A stretch of 64,000 bases of DNA from CAVXTF01 sp963701375 (GTDB taxonomy: Bacteria; Actinomycetota; Acidimicrobiia; Acidimicrobiales; CAVXTF01): the NCBI GenBank assembly GCA_963701375.1, contig CAVOZT010000005.1, positions 492,738 through 556,737 of the forward strand. The letters are read 5' to 3'. Positions 9,132 to 17,703 of this stretch are shown here, piece by piece. Position 1 is the first letter of the stretch. Each line of letters opens with the position of its first letter. A program made the position numbers and the translations under genes. Below the pieces are notes generated by a model that was not told the origin of the DNA, searched no databases, and saw only the letters and a program-made list of their open reading frames with translations.

Positions 9132-11168
9132 TTACGTCCGGGCCAGTTTGCGATGGTTCGCCGCGAGCTCGGCGAGCTCGGCAACTATGTGGGAGAGCTC
9201 GAAATCCTTCGGGGTGTAGACGGCGGCTATGCCCTTCCCGCGCAGCACGTCGGCGTCCTCCGGCGGGATGATCCCGCCGACTACGACCGGCGCGTCGACG
9301 CCGGAAGCTCGGAGCCGGTCGAGAACTTCGGGCACGAGCTCCAAGTGGCTCCCCGACAGGATCGAGAGCCCGACCACGTCGACGTCCTCGTCGCGCGCGG
9401 CGGCCGCGATCTGAGCTGGCGTCAACCGGATCCCCTGGTAGACAACCTCGAAGCCGGCGTCACGCGCTGCGACGGCGATCTGCTCGGCACCGTTGGAGTG
9501 CCCGTCGAGACCGGGTTTGGCGACGAGAAGGCGCGGCGGGCCGCCGTCACCTGCGATCTCGCGGATTCGTGTCCTGACGTCCGCCAGCATCGCTTCGGGT
9601 CGCCGCCCGACCGCGCCCGAAACGCCGGTCGGCGCGCGGTACTCGCCGAACACTTCGCGCAGCACGCCCGCCCATTCGCCCGTCGTGCCGCCCGCATGAG
9701 CGAGCGCGATCGTCGGGATCATGATGTTCTGCGACTCGTCTTGCGCGGCTTCTCGAAGCGCACGGAGGGCGGACTTCACCGCGCCCGCATCTCGGTTGCG
9801 CCGCCATGCGACGACGTCGGCCGAAAGCTCGGCCTCCACCGCGGGATCCACCTTCAACACCGACCCGATGCCGTCTTGGCCCGCTGCAAGAGGCGACGGC
9901 TCTGTCTCGGTGAAGCAGTTGACGCCGACGACCTTCAGGTCGCCCGACTCGATCCGCCCCACCCGCTCGGTCTGGCTCGCCACGAGACGGCCTTTCAGCT
10001 CGTCGACCGCTTCGAAGGCGCCGCCCAGGCCGAGCACGTCTTCGAGCTCCGCCCACGCAGAGTCCGCGAGCTCGTCCGTCACCCGTTCGATGACGGGCGA
10101 TCCGTCGAATATGTCGGCGTACTCGAGAAGGTCGGTCTCGATGGCGAGGATCTGTTGGATCCGGAGAGACCATTGCTGGTCCCACGGTCGAGGAAGGCCC
10201 AGTGCCTCGTTCCAAGTAGGGAGCTGGATTGCACGCGCACGCGCGTCACGCGAGAGGGTCACTCCGAGCATCTCTAGAACGATGCGTTGAACGTTGTTCT
10301 CAGGCTGTGACTCGGTGAGGCCGAGCGAATTGACCTGCACCCCGTAGCGGAACCGCCGGAGCTTCGGATCCGTGACGCCGTAGCGCTCGGTGCATATGCG
10401 CTCCCACAGGATGCCGAACACCCTCATCTTACACATCTCTTCGATGAAGCGCATCCCCGAGTTGACGAAGAAAGAGATACGCCCGACGACAGAGGGAATC
10501 TCGGAGGTGTCCACCTTGGACGAGTCCCTTACGGCGTCGAGAACGCCGATCGCAGTCGCCAATGCGTAGGCGACCTCCTGGGTGGGAGTCGCCCCCGCTT
10601 CTTGAAGGTGATAGCTGCAAACGTTTATCGGATTCCACTTGGGGACGTTGCGCACCGTGTGGGCGATCATGTCGACGATCAGCCGGCGGCTCGGTGCCGG
10701 CGGGAATATGTAGGTACCGCGGGACAGGTACTCCTTGACGATGTCGTTCTGCGTCGTACCCGACAGCTTCGACGGATCGGTTCCCGTGCGTTCGGCGTGC
10801 GCGATGTAAAGGCCGAGAAGCCACGCGGCCGTCGCGTTGATAGTCATCGAGGTGTTCATCTCGCCGACGGGTATGCCGTCCATCAGCTCCGCCATGTGGC
10901 CGAGGTGAGCGACGGGCACGCCGACCTTGCCGACCTCGGCCGCCGCCTCGGGGGCGTCGGGGTCGTAGCCGGTCTGGGTCGGTAGGTCGAACGCGATCGA
11001 GAGTCCCGTCTGACCCTTTGCGAGGTTGTTCCGGAACAACTCGTTCGATGCGCGTGCAGACGAGTGGCCCGAGTAGGTCCGGATCATCCAAGGGGCGTCC
11101 GGCCGCTGTCTTGAAGGGCCGGGTTGGCTGGAAGGGCCGGGTTGATCAGATCGCGCCGTTGCGCTCAC
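9132..11168 (-). CDS. ecm: Ethylmalonyl-CoA mutase (MeaA/Ecm), B12-dependent
   Basis: This adenosylcobalamin enzyme rearranges ethylmalonyl-CoA to methylsuccinyl-CoA. The 678-residue protein begins its TIM-barrel with the RTYSGHSSARASNELFR and GLSIAFDLPTQTGYDPDAP segments, followed by EVGKVGVPVAHLGHM. These are closer to Ecm/MeaA than to methylmalonyl-CoA mutase or isobutyryl-CoA mutase as I recall those families. NVCSYHLQEAGATP and ENNVQRI are also present. The fused C-terminal cobalamin domain carries the DxHxxG signature (GLDGHSNG, residues ~553-560), followed by GLSILSGSH. It starts with GTG; the N-terminal ~25 residues are low complexity. Its presence beside ccr defines the ethylmalonyl-CoA pathway. 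Confidence 0.9.
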   Translation of the reverse strand: MSATARSDQPGPSSQPGPSRQRPDAPWMIRTYSGHSSARASNELFRNNLAKGQTGLSIAFDLPTQTGYDPDAPEAAAEVGKVGVPVAHLGHMAELMDGIPVGEMNTSMTINATAAWLLGLYIAHAERTGTDPSKLSGTTQNDIVKEYLSRGTYIFPPAPSRRLIVDMIAHTVRNVPKWNPINVCSYHLQEAGATPTQEVAYALATAIGVLDAVRDSSKVDTSEIPSVVGRISFFVNSGMRFIEEMCKMRVFGILWERICTERYGVTDPKLRRFRYGVQVNSLGLTESQPENNVQRIVLEMLGVTLSRDARARAIQLPTWNEALGLPRPWDQQWSLRIQQILAIETDLLEYADIFDGSPVIERVTDELADSAWAELEDVLGLGGAFEAVDELKGRLVASQTERVGRIESGDLKVVGVNCFTETEPSPLAAGQDGIGSVLKVDPAVEAELSADVVAWRRNRDAGAVKSALRALREAAQDESQNIMIPTIALAHAGGTTGEWAGVLREVFGEYRAPTGVSGAVGRRPEAMLADVRTRIREIAGDGGPPRLLVAKPGLDGHSNGAEQIAVAARDAGFEVVYQGIRLTPAQIAAAARDEDVDVVGLSILSGSHLELVPEVLDRLRASGVDAPVVVGGIIPPEDADVLRGKGIAAVYTPKDFELSHIVAELAELAANHRKLART

Positions 11169-11248
11169 CCCTTTATCTTGCCCGTCGGCAGCCGGCGGCG
11201 TCAGAGGCGCTTTCAGGCGCGAGGCACCGGACGGCGACCCGGAGGATG

Positions 11249-12103
11249 TCAGTGCCTGTAGACGTAGAAGCCCTGACCCGACTTACGGCCAAGTTGTTCG
11301 GCCGCGACCATTCGCCTGAGCAGAGGAACGGCCGCGTAGTTGGGCTCGCGGAACTCGTCATAGAGGGCGTCGAGTATCGCGAGGCTCGTGTCGAGGCCGA
11401 CCAGGTCGAGCAGCGCGAACGGACCCATAGGGAATCCGCAACCGCCCTTCATCGCCGAGTCGATGTCCTCTTTGGACGCGACCCCGGATTCGAGAAGGCG
11501 AACGGCGTTGTTGAGGTAGGGAAAGAGCAGCGCGTTCACGACGAACCCGGCCTGGTCCTTCACCACGACAGGTGTCTTGCCGCAGCTCTCGGCGAACTGG
11601 CGCGCCGCTTCTATCGTCTCGTCTTGCGCGGTGATCGGTCGCACAACCTCGACGAGGGACATGAGCGGCGCGGGATTGAAGAAGTGAATTCCGCACACCT
11701 TTTCCGGCCGCCCGGTCTCCATCGCGAGCTCGACGACCGGAAGCGTCGACGTGTTGGTGGCGATAAGGGTGTGGTCCTTGCACACCCGGTCGAGCTCGTG
11801 GAACAGGTGCTTCTTCACCTCCATGTCCTCGACGACGGACTCGATCACGAGGTCGCACTCGGCGAGCTCAGCCAGGTCGGACGTGGCTATGACCCTGCTC
11901 AGGGCAGAGTCGCGATCGGCTTCTGCGACGCGGCCCTTGTCGACCTGCTTGGCGAGGGACTTCTCCATGCCGGCGAGGGTGGAGTTCGCTGTCGTCTGCG
12001 ACCTCGAACGAAGCACGACCTCGAAGCCGCTCAGAGCCGCACACTCTGCGATGCCGGATCCCATGATCCCCGACCCGACGATGCCAAGGCGTTTGATCGA
12101 CAT
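11249..12103 (-). CDS. hbd: 3-hydroxybutyryl-CoA dehydrogenase
   Basis: The enzyme interconverts acetoacetyl-CoA and 3-hydroxybutyryl-CoA with NAD(P)H, the step after the thiolase. The Rossmann motif GIVGSGIMGSGIAE is at residues 7-20. The catalytic segment IHFFNPAPLMSLVEVV is around 138-153 with its conserved His. The C-terminal helical domain includes GFVVNALLFPYLNNAV and MKGGCGFPMGPFALLDLVGLD, and the protein ends KSGQGFYVY. At 284 residues it is the normal single-domain size. It is on the same strand as ecm and the SDR, with short gaps, so it is probably transcribed with them. Confidence 0.93.
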   Translation of the reverse strand: MSIKRLGIVGSGIMGSGIAECAALSGFEVVLRSRSQTTANSTLAGMEKSLAKQVDKGRVAEADRDSALSRVIATSDLAELAECDLVIESVVEDMEVKKHLFHELDRVCKDHTLIATNTSTLPVVELAMETGRPEKVCGIHFFNPAPLMSLVEVVRPITAQDETIEAARQFAESCGKTPVVVKDQAGFVVNALLFPYLNNAVRLLESGVASKEDIDSAMKGGCGFPMGPFALLDLVGLDTSLAILDALYDEFREPNYAAVPLLRRMVAAEQLGRKSGQGFYVYRH

Positions 12104-12114
12104 GGAGCGTTATG

Positions 12115-13068
12115 TTACCGGCCGGTAGCTCCCTGGCTCCCTGCTCGCGTCCCGGCTCCCGCCGGGGGTGATTCCCGACTCTGAATCGGCTCCTGAGCAG
12201 GGTTTTTGCCGATCGCCTTCCCGAACCCCCGTGCGCTCATCTTCGTGAACGCACGAGGCATGAGCCGGTTGGCGAGCCCCGGCGCCAACCGGTAGGTGAT
12301 CCACGCGCGTCTGGCGTGGTGGGGAGCAACGATGATCGGGCGGTTGCGGATCAGCCCGGCGAGAACGTCGCGGGCGAGCAATTCAGGGGGATAGGCCTTC
12401 CCGATGAATCGCTCGAGCATCTCGCGGCCTCCCGAGAAATCACCTACCTGCGGCAGGTCCACGGGGTTGGACCTGTCGAGGATCGGGGTGTCGATCACAC
12501 CCGGGCAGACGACGCTCACACGGACGCCGTGCTTCGCCGCCTCTGAGCGCAGGCTCAGGCTGAGACCCACGACTGCGTGCTTGGTCATCGAGTACGGCGT
12601 GATCCCAGGTGCGGGCAACAGACCCGCAAGAGACGCCGTGTTCACGATGTGGCCCCGGCCCTGCCGGATCATCACCGGATACGCCGCCAGGGTCCCGTGG
12701 ACGACGCCGCGCAGGTTGACGTCGATCGCTCGCTCGAAATGAGCAAGGGTCATCTCGCTCACCTCGCCGCCGATTCCGATGCCGGCGTTGTTGAACATCA
12801 GGTCGAGATGCCCGTGATCCGTCGCTGTCCGCTCGACGAGCTCTGTGACCGCGTCAGGATCCCTCACGTCGAGGGCGGCAAAGGATGCTCGGCCGGGAGG
12901 ACCCGCGTGGAGTTGTTCCGAGGCCCGTTCTGCACCGGCTTCGTCGACGTCGGCGAAAACCACAGAAGCACCTCGAGCCGAGAGTGCGGACCCAAGAGCG
13001 CGGCCGATACCGGAGGCGGCCCCTGTGATAATGACCACCTTGCCCTCGAAGTGAGTGTCCGGCCGCAT
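12115..13068 (-). CDS. Short-chain dehydrogenase/reductase
   Basis: This is a classical SDR of 317 residues. It has the TGAASGIG cofactor motif at ~15-22, a D at the end of beta-2 (FADVDEAG, suggesting NAD preference), the NNAG motif, a catalytic Ser in NTASLAGLL, and YSMTK for the Tyr-Lys pair. A C-terminal extension of about 60 residues beyond the core contains an Arg-rich stretch typical of actinobacterial membrane-associated SDRs. The substrate cannot be read from sequence. It ends 11 nt before the start of hbd, so a joint operon is likely; a link to acyl-CoA metabolism is inference from context only. Confidence 0.85.
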   Translation of the reverse strand: MRPDTHFEGKVVIITGAASGIGRALGSALSARGASVVFADVDEAGAERASEQLHAGPPGRASFAALDVRDPDAVTELVERTATDHGHLDLMFNNAGIGIGGEVSEMTLAHFERAIDVNLRGVVHGTLAAYPVMIRQGRGHIVNTASLAGLLPAPGITPYSMTKHAVVGLSLSLRSEAAKHGVRVSVVCPGVIDTPILDRSNPVDLPQVGDFSGGREMLERFIGKAYPPELLARDVLAGLIRNRPIIVAPHHARRAWITYRLAPGLANRLMPRAFTKMSARGFGKAIGKNPAQEPIQSRESPPAGAGTRAGSQGATGR

Positions 13069-13155
13069 CGCCGCAGCCTATTTGAGGAGACCGGATTCAG
13101 CCCGGGCCTGTTCCGATAGGCGGGTGACCACCACTGACTCGTACACTCGCGGGCC

Positions 13156-13827
13156 GTGAGCGCCGGCCCAGGCCCGATCGCACTGGTCGGCGGAAACGAA
13201 TGGTCGGACGGTTGCGACTTCGACGTCGCTCTGCTCGAAGCGTCGTCGTCCGACGAGGTGGTGATCCTTCCGACCGCGGCTGCTTACGAGCACCCCGAGA
13301 AGGCAGTCGCCACGGCACAGGCGTGGTTCTCACGGCTCGGGGCGCGGGCGACCGGTCTCATGGTGCTCGGCCGGACCGACGCAGAGGACCCCGAGAATGC
13401 AGCGGTCGTCCGCCAGGCGTCGTTCGTCTACCTGGCCGGTGGCTCGCCGATGCACCTGCGATCCGTTCTCAAGGATTCGGCGACATGGTCGGCTCTGCTG
13501 GAAGCTTGGCGCGCGGGCACCGTCGTCGCCGGTTCGTCAGCGGGGGCGATGGTCTTGACCGATCCGATGGTCGATCCCCGAGGAGGTGCACTGACAGTCG
13601 GACTCGGGATGATCGAGCACCTGGCGGTCATCCCGCACTTCGGCAACGAGAACTCAGAGAAGGTTCACCGGTCCGTGGTGCTCGCGGCCCCCGGTCTGCC
13701 GGTCGTCGGGATCCCCGAGCGCACCGCGTTAATACGCGACCCGGACGGAAGCTGGCGCCAGTCTGGCGTGGGCGAGGTGCAGGTCTTCGTCGACGGCCAC
13801 GTCGCGGGGATGAACGTCCTTCCCTGA
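13156..13827 (+). CDS. Peptidase S51-family protein (dipeptidase E / cyanophycinase-like)
   Basis: A 223-residue protein with the class-I glutamine-amidotransferase-like fold typical of family S51. It opens IALVGGNEW and has a VYLAGGSPMHL motif near residue 95. The nucleophile elbow GSSAGAMVL, with the catalytic Ser, is near 126-134, and a conserved HFGNENSE follows near 158. Natural substrates of these actinobacterial members are generally unknown. It is divergently transcribed from the SDR over an 87-bp gap. The start is the GTG at 13156. Confidence 0.8.
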   Translation: MSAGPGPIALVGGNEWSDGCDFDVALLEASSSDEVVILPTAAAYEHPEKAVATAQAWFSRLGARATGLMVLGRTDAEDPENAAVVRQASFVYLAGGSPMHLRSVLKDSATWSALLEAWRAGTVVAGSSAGAMVLTDPMVDPRGGALTVGLGMIEHLAVIPHFGNENSEKVHRSVVLAAPGLPVVGIPERTALIRDPDGSWRQSGVGEVQVFVDGHVAGMNVLP

Positions 13828-13852
13828 GCCCTGGTGCCGCGGGTGTCCTTGG

Positions 13853-14377
13853 TCAGTCGGCTTCTGTGATGGTCACCGACTCGATGTGGACGCGTTCTTT
13901 CGGCGACCCGCCTCCCGAACCCGCCGCGTCGAGCGCCGCAACCGTCTCGAGACCCGAGATGACCTTGCCGAACAGCGAGTAGCTGGGCGGCAGGCGCACA
14001 CCGTCGGACCCGCTGATGATGAAGAACTGGCTTCCGTTCGTGTGGGGCCCGGAGTTCGCCATCGCAAGGGATCCGACCTCGTAGCGTCCCGGTGCGGGAA
14101 GCTCGTCCGCGAACTTGTAACCCGGCCCACCACGTCCTGTGCCCGTGGGATCTCCCCCTTGTACGACGAACCCGGGGATGATGCGGTGAAAGACCACCCC
14201 GTCGTAGAACCCGTTGCGTGCCAAGAAGACGAAGCTGTTTACCGTCCTCGGGGCTGCAATCGGATCGAGGACGATCGTCATCGATCCCTTGGACGTCTCC
14301 ATCACGGCGGTGTAGCGCTTGGCCGCATCGATGCCCATCGCCGGCTCCGCTTCGAACTGCTTCTTCGAATCTGCCAC
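13853..14377 (-). CDS. Cytoplasmic cyclophilin-type peptidyl-prolyl cis-trans isomerase
   Basis: A 174-residue cyclophilin domain without a signal peptide. The family core is visible: FVFLARNGFYDGVVFHRIIPGFVVQGGDPTGTGRGGPGYKFADE, with the catalytic Arg in FHRI, then ANSGPHTNGSQFFI, and SLFGKVISGLETV near the end. It accelerates proline isomerisation in folding proteins. It is followed on the same strand, 23 nt away, by a membrane-anchored paralogue, so the pair looks like an old tandem duplication. Confidence 0.92.
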   Translation of the reverse strand: MADSKKQFEAEPAMGIDAAKRYTAVMETSKGSMTIVLDPIAAPRTVNSFVFLARNGFYDGVVFHRIIPGFVVQGGDPTGTGRGGPGYKFADELPAPGRYEVGSLAMANSGPHTNGSQFFIISGSDGVRLPPSYSLFGKVISGLETVAALDAAGSGGGSPKERVHIESVTITEAD

Positions 14378-14399
14378 GTTGGTCGTTCTCCTGACTCTC

Positions 14400-15257
14400 T
14401 CAGCTCTCAGAGATCGTGACGGAGAGCATGCGGTGGGTAACGGTTGGCGGCACGCCGTTCGTGCTGCCGTCGTCGTTGATCTTCAGCGCGACGCTCATGC
14501 CCGAAGTGACCTGTCCGAACAGCACGTAGTCGGGGGGTAGTGCCTCGCCCTGGGTGCCGGTAACGACGAAGAATTGGCTGCCGTTCGTGTTCGGGTCGGT
14601 CGAAGAAGGTGAGTTCGAATTCGCCATCGCCACTGATCCGAGCGGATATTGCGGCGTTCCCGTCTTGGCGAACGTGGGACCCTTCTCCGTGAATTCATAG
14701 CCGGGGCCGCCTGTTCCGGTCCCGGTCGGGTCGCCTCCCTGTACGACGAATCCCGGGATCACCCGGTGGAAGATCACGCAATTGAAGAACTTGTTGCGGG
14801 CGAGAAATACGAAGCTGTTGACCGCAACCGGTGACTGCTTGGCGTCGAGTGTGATCACGAACGTCCCGATATCGGTCTTGACGGTCGCCTTGTACGTCTT
14901 CGAGGTGTCGATGGTCAGAGCGGGAGCTTTCGAGTACTTGGTCTTGGTGAGAGGTGTGGTCGGGCTCGACGGGCAACCCGCAGCGACGGCCGCGGCATTT
15001 GCGACGGCCTGGCGAGCCGAGGCGGCGGTCGTGGCAGTGGTCGACGACGAGCTGGTGGTCGAGCTCGTCGTGGTCGATGACTTGGCCGAGGTGCTGAACC
15101 CGCCTGCCAGAGCGATGATCCCCACCACCACAGCCACGGCGAAAACGATGACGGTGCCTCGGCGGATCTGCGTCCTGCGCTTCCGCTGGCGTTGCATCTC
15201 TGCGAGGCGCGCTGCTCGGGCAGCCTTCTGGCGAGCGCGTTTCTCGGGTCTGGGCAC
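14400..15257 (-). CDS. Membrane-anchored cyclophilin-type peptidyl-prolyl isomerase
   Basis: This is a 285-residue protein. It has a very basic N-terminus (many Arg/Lys in residues 1-33), one transmembrane helix (~34-54), a Ser/Thr-rich linker (~55-90), and a C-terminal extracytoplasmic cyclophilin domain. That domain carries FHRVIPGFVVQGGDPTGTGTGGPGYEF and NTNGSQFFVVTG. It probably assists folding of exported proteins outside the membrane. It is the paralogue of the soluble isomerase next door. The gene is divergent from aspartate kinase with about 80 bp between them. Confidence 0.92.
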   Translation of the reverse strand: MPRPEKRARQKAARAARLAEMQRQRKRRTQIRRGTVIVFAVAVVVGIIALAGGFSTSAKSSTTTSSTTSSSSTTATTAASARQAVANAAAVAAGCPSSPTTPLTKTKYSKAPALTIDTSKTYKATVKTDIGTFVITLDAKQSPVAVNSFVFLARNKFFNCVIFHRVIPGFVVQGGDPTGTGTGGPGYEFTEKGPTFAKTGTPQYPLGSVAMANSNSPSSTDPNTNGSQFFVVTGTQGEALPPDYVLFGQVTSGMSVALKINDDGSTNGVPPTVTHRMLSVTISES

Positions 15258-15338
15258 GGGGGGACACCATATCCGAGTGTCCAGGCGCCTTCGGCTCGCG
15301 GTTCAGGCGCAATGGGCGAGACAGGTAGCGTCGGCTTA

Positions 15339-16556
15339 GTGGGACTCGTCGTCCAAAAATTCGGGGGCACCTCCGTCGGGGACACCAACCGGGTCCGCGC
15401 CGTTGCGGACCACGTCGCCCGCACGAGGAGGCACGGCGACGACGTCGTGGTGGTCGTGAGCGCCATGGGAAGGACGACCGACGACCTTTTGCGGCTCGCC
15501 GACGAGGCGAGCGACGTCCAGCCGCTCCGGGAGCTCGACATGCTCCTCACATCCGGTGAGCGCGTCTCGATGGCCCTGCTTTGCATGGCCCTCGCGGCCT
15601 GCGGCGTCGAAGGAGTCTCGTTCACCGGAAGCCAGGCGGGCATCGTCACCGACACGGACCACACGCGGGCGAAGATCTTAGAAGTCCGCCCCGAGCGTCT
15701 GAGGGAGGCCCTCGCCCTCGGTCAGGTCCCCGTCGTAGCGGGCTTTCAGGGTGTGTCGACAGAAAGAGACGTCACTACCTTGGGTCGTGGCGGATCCGAT
15801 GTGACCGCAGTCGCTCTGGCAGCCGCTCTCGGTGCCGACGCCTGCGAGATATATACGGACGTCTCCGGTGTGTTCAGCGCCGACCCGCGGATCGTTCCGG
15901 AAGCTCGCCGGCTACCGAAGGTGAGCTTCGAGGAGATGCTCGAGATCTCTTCGTGCGGAGGACGCGTGCTCATGCTGCGTTCGGTCGAGTTCGCCCGCAA
16001 TCACCACGTGCCGCTGCACGTGCGTTCGAGCTTCACATGGGAGCCAGGTACGTGGGTCACCGAGGAGGATGCCAAGATGGAGCAGGCCGTAGTCACAGCT
16101 GTCGCCCATGACGACACCGAGGCGAAGGTCACGCTGACGGGAGTCCCCGACCACCCTGGTGTCGCAGCCCGTATCTTCAGGGCGCTCGCCGACCGCTCCG
16201 TCAACGTCGACATGATCGTGCAGAACACTTCGGTGCACGGGATGACCGACATCTCGTTCACGGTCCCCGGTGTGGACCTGCAGTCGAGTATCCAGGTCGC
16301 GCAGGACCTCGCTTCTGAGATCGGGGCGGGCGAGGTCCTCGCCGACGAGCGGATTGCCAAGGTGGCGCTCATAGGCGCAGGAATGCGAAGCCATCCCGGT
16401 ATTTCCGCCACCATGTTCGAGACCCTCGCCAAAGAGGGCATCAACATCGAGATGATCTCCACATCTCCGATCCGGATCTCGTGCGTCGTCCGATCTGACC
16501 AGGGCGAGCAGGCGGTACGCGCCTTGCACCAGGCCTTCGACCTGGAGGGAAGTTGA
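15339..16556 (+). CDS. lysC: Aspartate kinase
   Basis: It phosphorylates aspartate, the committed step to lysine/DAP, threonine and methionine. The GTG at 15339 gives the canonical start VVQKFGGTSVG; an in-frame ATG at 15312 is an alternative. The kinase domain includes SAMGRTTDDLL, TSGERVSMALL, and GFQGVSTERDVTTLGRGGSDVTAVALAAALGAD. Two C-terminal ACT domains follow (VTLTGVPDHPGVAARIF and VALIGAGMRSHPGISATMF), the sites of allosteric feedback inhibition. The full product is 405 residues. It sits 34 nt upstream of asd, the next enzyme of the pathway, in an obvious operon. Confidence 0.95.
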   Translation: MGLVVQKFGGTSVGDTNRVRAVADHVARTRRHGDDVVVVVSAMGRTTDDLLRLADEASDVQPLRELDMLLTSGERVSMALLCMALAACGVEGVSFTGSQAGIVTDTDHTRAKILEVRPERLREALALGQVPVVAGFQGVSTERDVTTLGRGGSDVTAVALAAALGADACEIYTDVSGVFSADPRIVPEARRLPKVSFEEMLEISSCGGRVLMLRSVEFARNHHVPLHVRSSFTWEPGTWVTEEDAKMEQAVVTAVAHDDTEAKVTLTGVPDHPGVAARIFRALADRSVNVDMIVQNTSVHGMTDISFTVPGVDLQSSIQVAQDLASEIGAGEVLADERIAKVALIGAGMRSHPGISATMFETLAKEGINIEMISTSPIRISCVVRSDQGEQAVRALHQAFDLEGS

Positions 16557-16590
16557 AGCCCGGAGATCCCACGTCGTTAGGCTTCCCCGC

Positions 16591-17703
16591 ATGAGAGTCG
16601 GAGTCGTAGGAGCAACCGGCCAGGTCGGACAGGTCATGCGCTCGATATTGGTCGAGCGCAACTTCCCTGTTGACGACGTTCGGTTCTTCGCTTCCGTCCG
16701 GTCAGCGGGCATGCGCCTCGACTGGATGGGGGGTCAGGTCGAGGTCGAAGACGCTGCGGCTGCCGACTACCAGGGCTTGGACGTGGTGCTGATGGCAGCG
16801 GGCAAGTACGCGTCGCGCGATATCGCTCCTCGGATCGCTGATGCCGGCGCGATCGTCATCGACAACTCGTCTGCGTGGCGGATGGATCCAGACGTACCTC
16901 TGGTCGTGTCGGAAGTGAACCCGTCTGCGCTCGATCGGATCCCGAAGGGCATCGTCGCGAACCCGAACTGCACTGCGATGGTCGCGATGCCCGTGTTGTG
17001 GCCCATTCACCTTGAAGGAGGGCTCCGCCGAGTGGTCGTCGCCACGTATCAGGCGGTATCAGGCGGCGGGCTACCGGGTGTGCGCGAGCTCGAGGAGCAG
17101 ATCGCCAAGACCGCCGATCGCGCGTCGGCTCTCACCCTGTCCGGTGAGGCGGTCGAGTTCCCGCCGCGATCGGTTTATTCTCAACCGATCGCGCACAACG
17201 TGCTGCCGCTGGCGGGGTCGCTGACAGACGACGGTTCCGGCGAGACAGACGAAGAGCAGAAATACAGAAACGAGACCAGGAAGATCCTGGGCATCCCTGA
17301 TCTCCCGCTCGTTTGCACGTGTGTGCGGGTACCGGTCTTCTGCGGGCACGGGGCCGCCATCACGGTGGAGCTCGAACGCGAGCTGTCGGTTGAAAAGGCG
17401 TTGGAGATTCTCGCCGGGGCTCCCGGTGTTGAGCTCGACGATGTGCCTACTCCGCTCAAGGTCGCGGGTGGCGACGTCTCCCTCGTCGGGAGAATCCGTC
17501 GCGACCCCACCGTTCGGTTCGGCCTCAGTTTCTTCGTCGCGGGTGACAACCTGCGGAAGGGTGCGGCGCTGAACGCAGTGCAGATCGCAGAAGTCCTTTT
17601 GGAGCGGCGAATTCCGCATCCTGAGCTCGCGGCCGGTCAGCGCTCTGTCAGCGGTCGGAGAGCGGAGCCGACGGCGCCACCAACGCGGCGATACGACGCG
17701 TGA
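16591..17703 (+). CDS. asd: Aspartate-semialdehyde dehydrogenase
   Basis: It reduces aspartyl phosphate to aspartate semialdehyde with NADPH, following LysC. The NADP-binding motif VGVVGATGQVGQVM is at the N-terminus. The catalytic Cys is in NPNCTAM near residue 127, and the SGGGLPGVREL and RVPVFCGHGAA segments follow. The conserved C-terminus (FVAGDNLRKGAALNAVQIAE) is intact. A ~30-residue Arg/Pro-rich tail continues past the usual end and overlaps the 3' end of the convergent phoU gene by 56 bp. Confidence 0.95.
   Translation: MRVGVVGATGQVGQVMRSILVERNFPVDDVRFFASVRSAGMRLDWMGGQVEVEDAAAADYQGLDVVLMAAGKYASRDIAPRIADAGAIVIDNSSAWRMDPDVPLVVSEVNPSALDRIPKGIVANPNCTAMVAMPVLWPIHLEGGLRRVVVATYQAVSGGGLPGVRELEEQIAKTADRASALTLSGEAVEFPPRSVYSQPIAHNVLPLAGSLTDDGSGETDEEQKYRNETRKILGIPDLPLVCTCVRVPVFCGHGAAITVELERELSVEKALEILAGAPGVELDDVPTPLKVAGGDVSLVGRIRRDPTVRFGLSFFVAGDNLRKGAALNAVQIAEVLLERRIPHPELAAGQRSVSGRRAEPTAPPTRRYDA

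Noticed and set aside
9108..10277. Plus-strand frame of about 389 codons across the mutase gene
   Set aside because: The opposite strand encodes a full-length ethylmalonyl-CoA mutase with all motifs; the frame has no domain features.
11169..11248. B12 riboswitch controlling ecm
   Set aside because: The gap is only 80 bp and no B12-box-like sequence is present there or before cobT.
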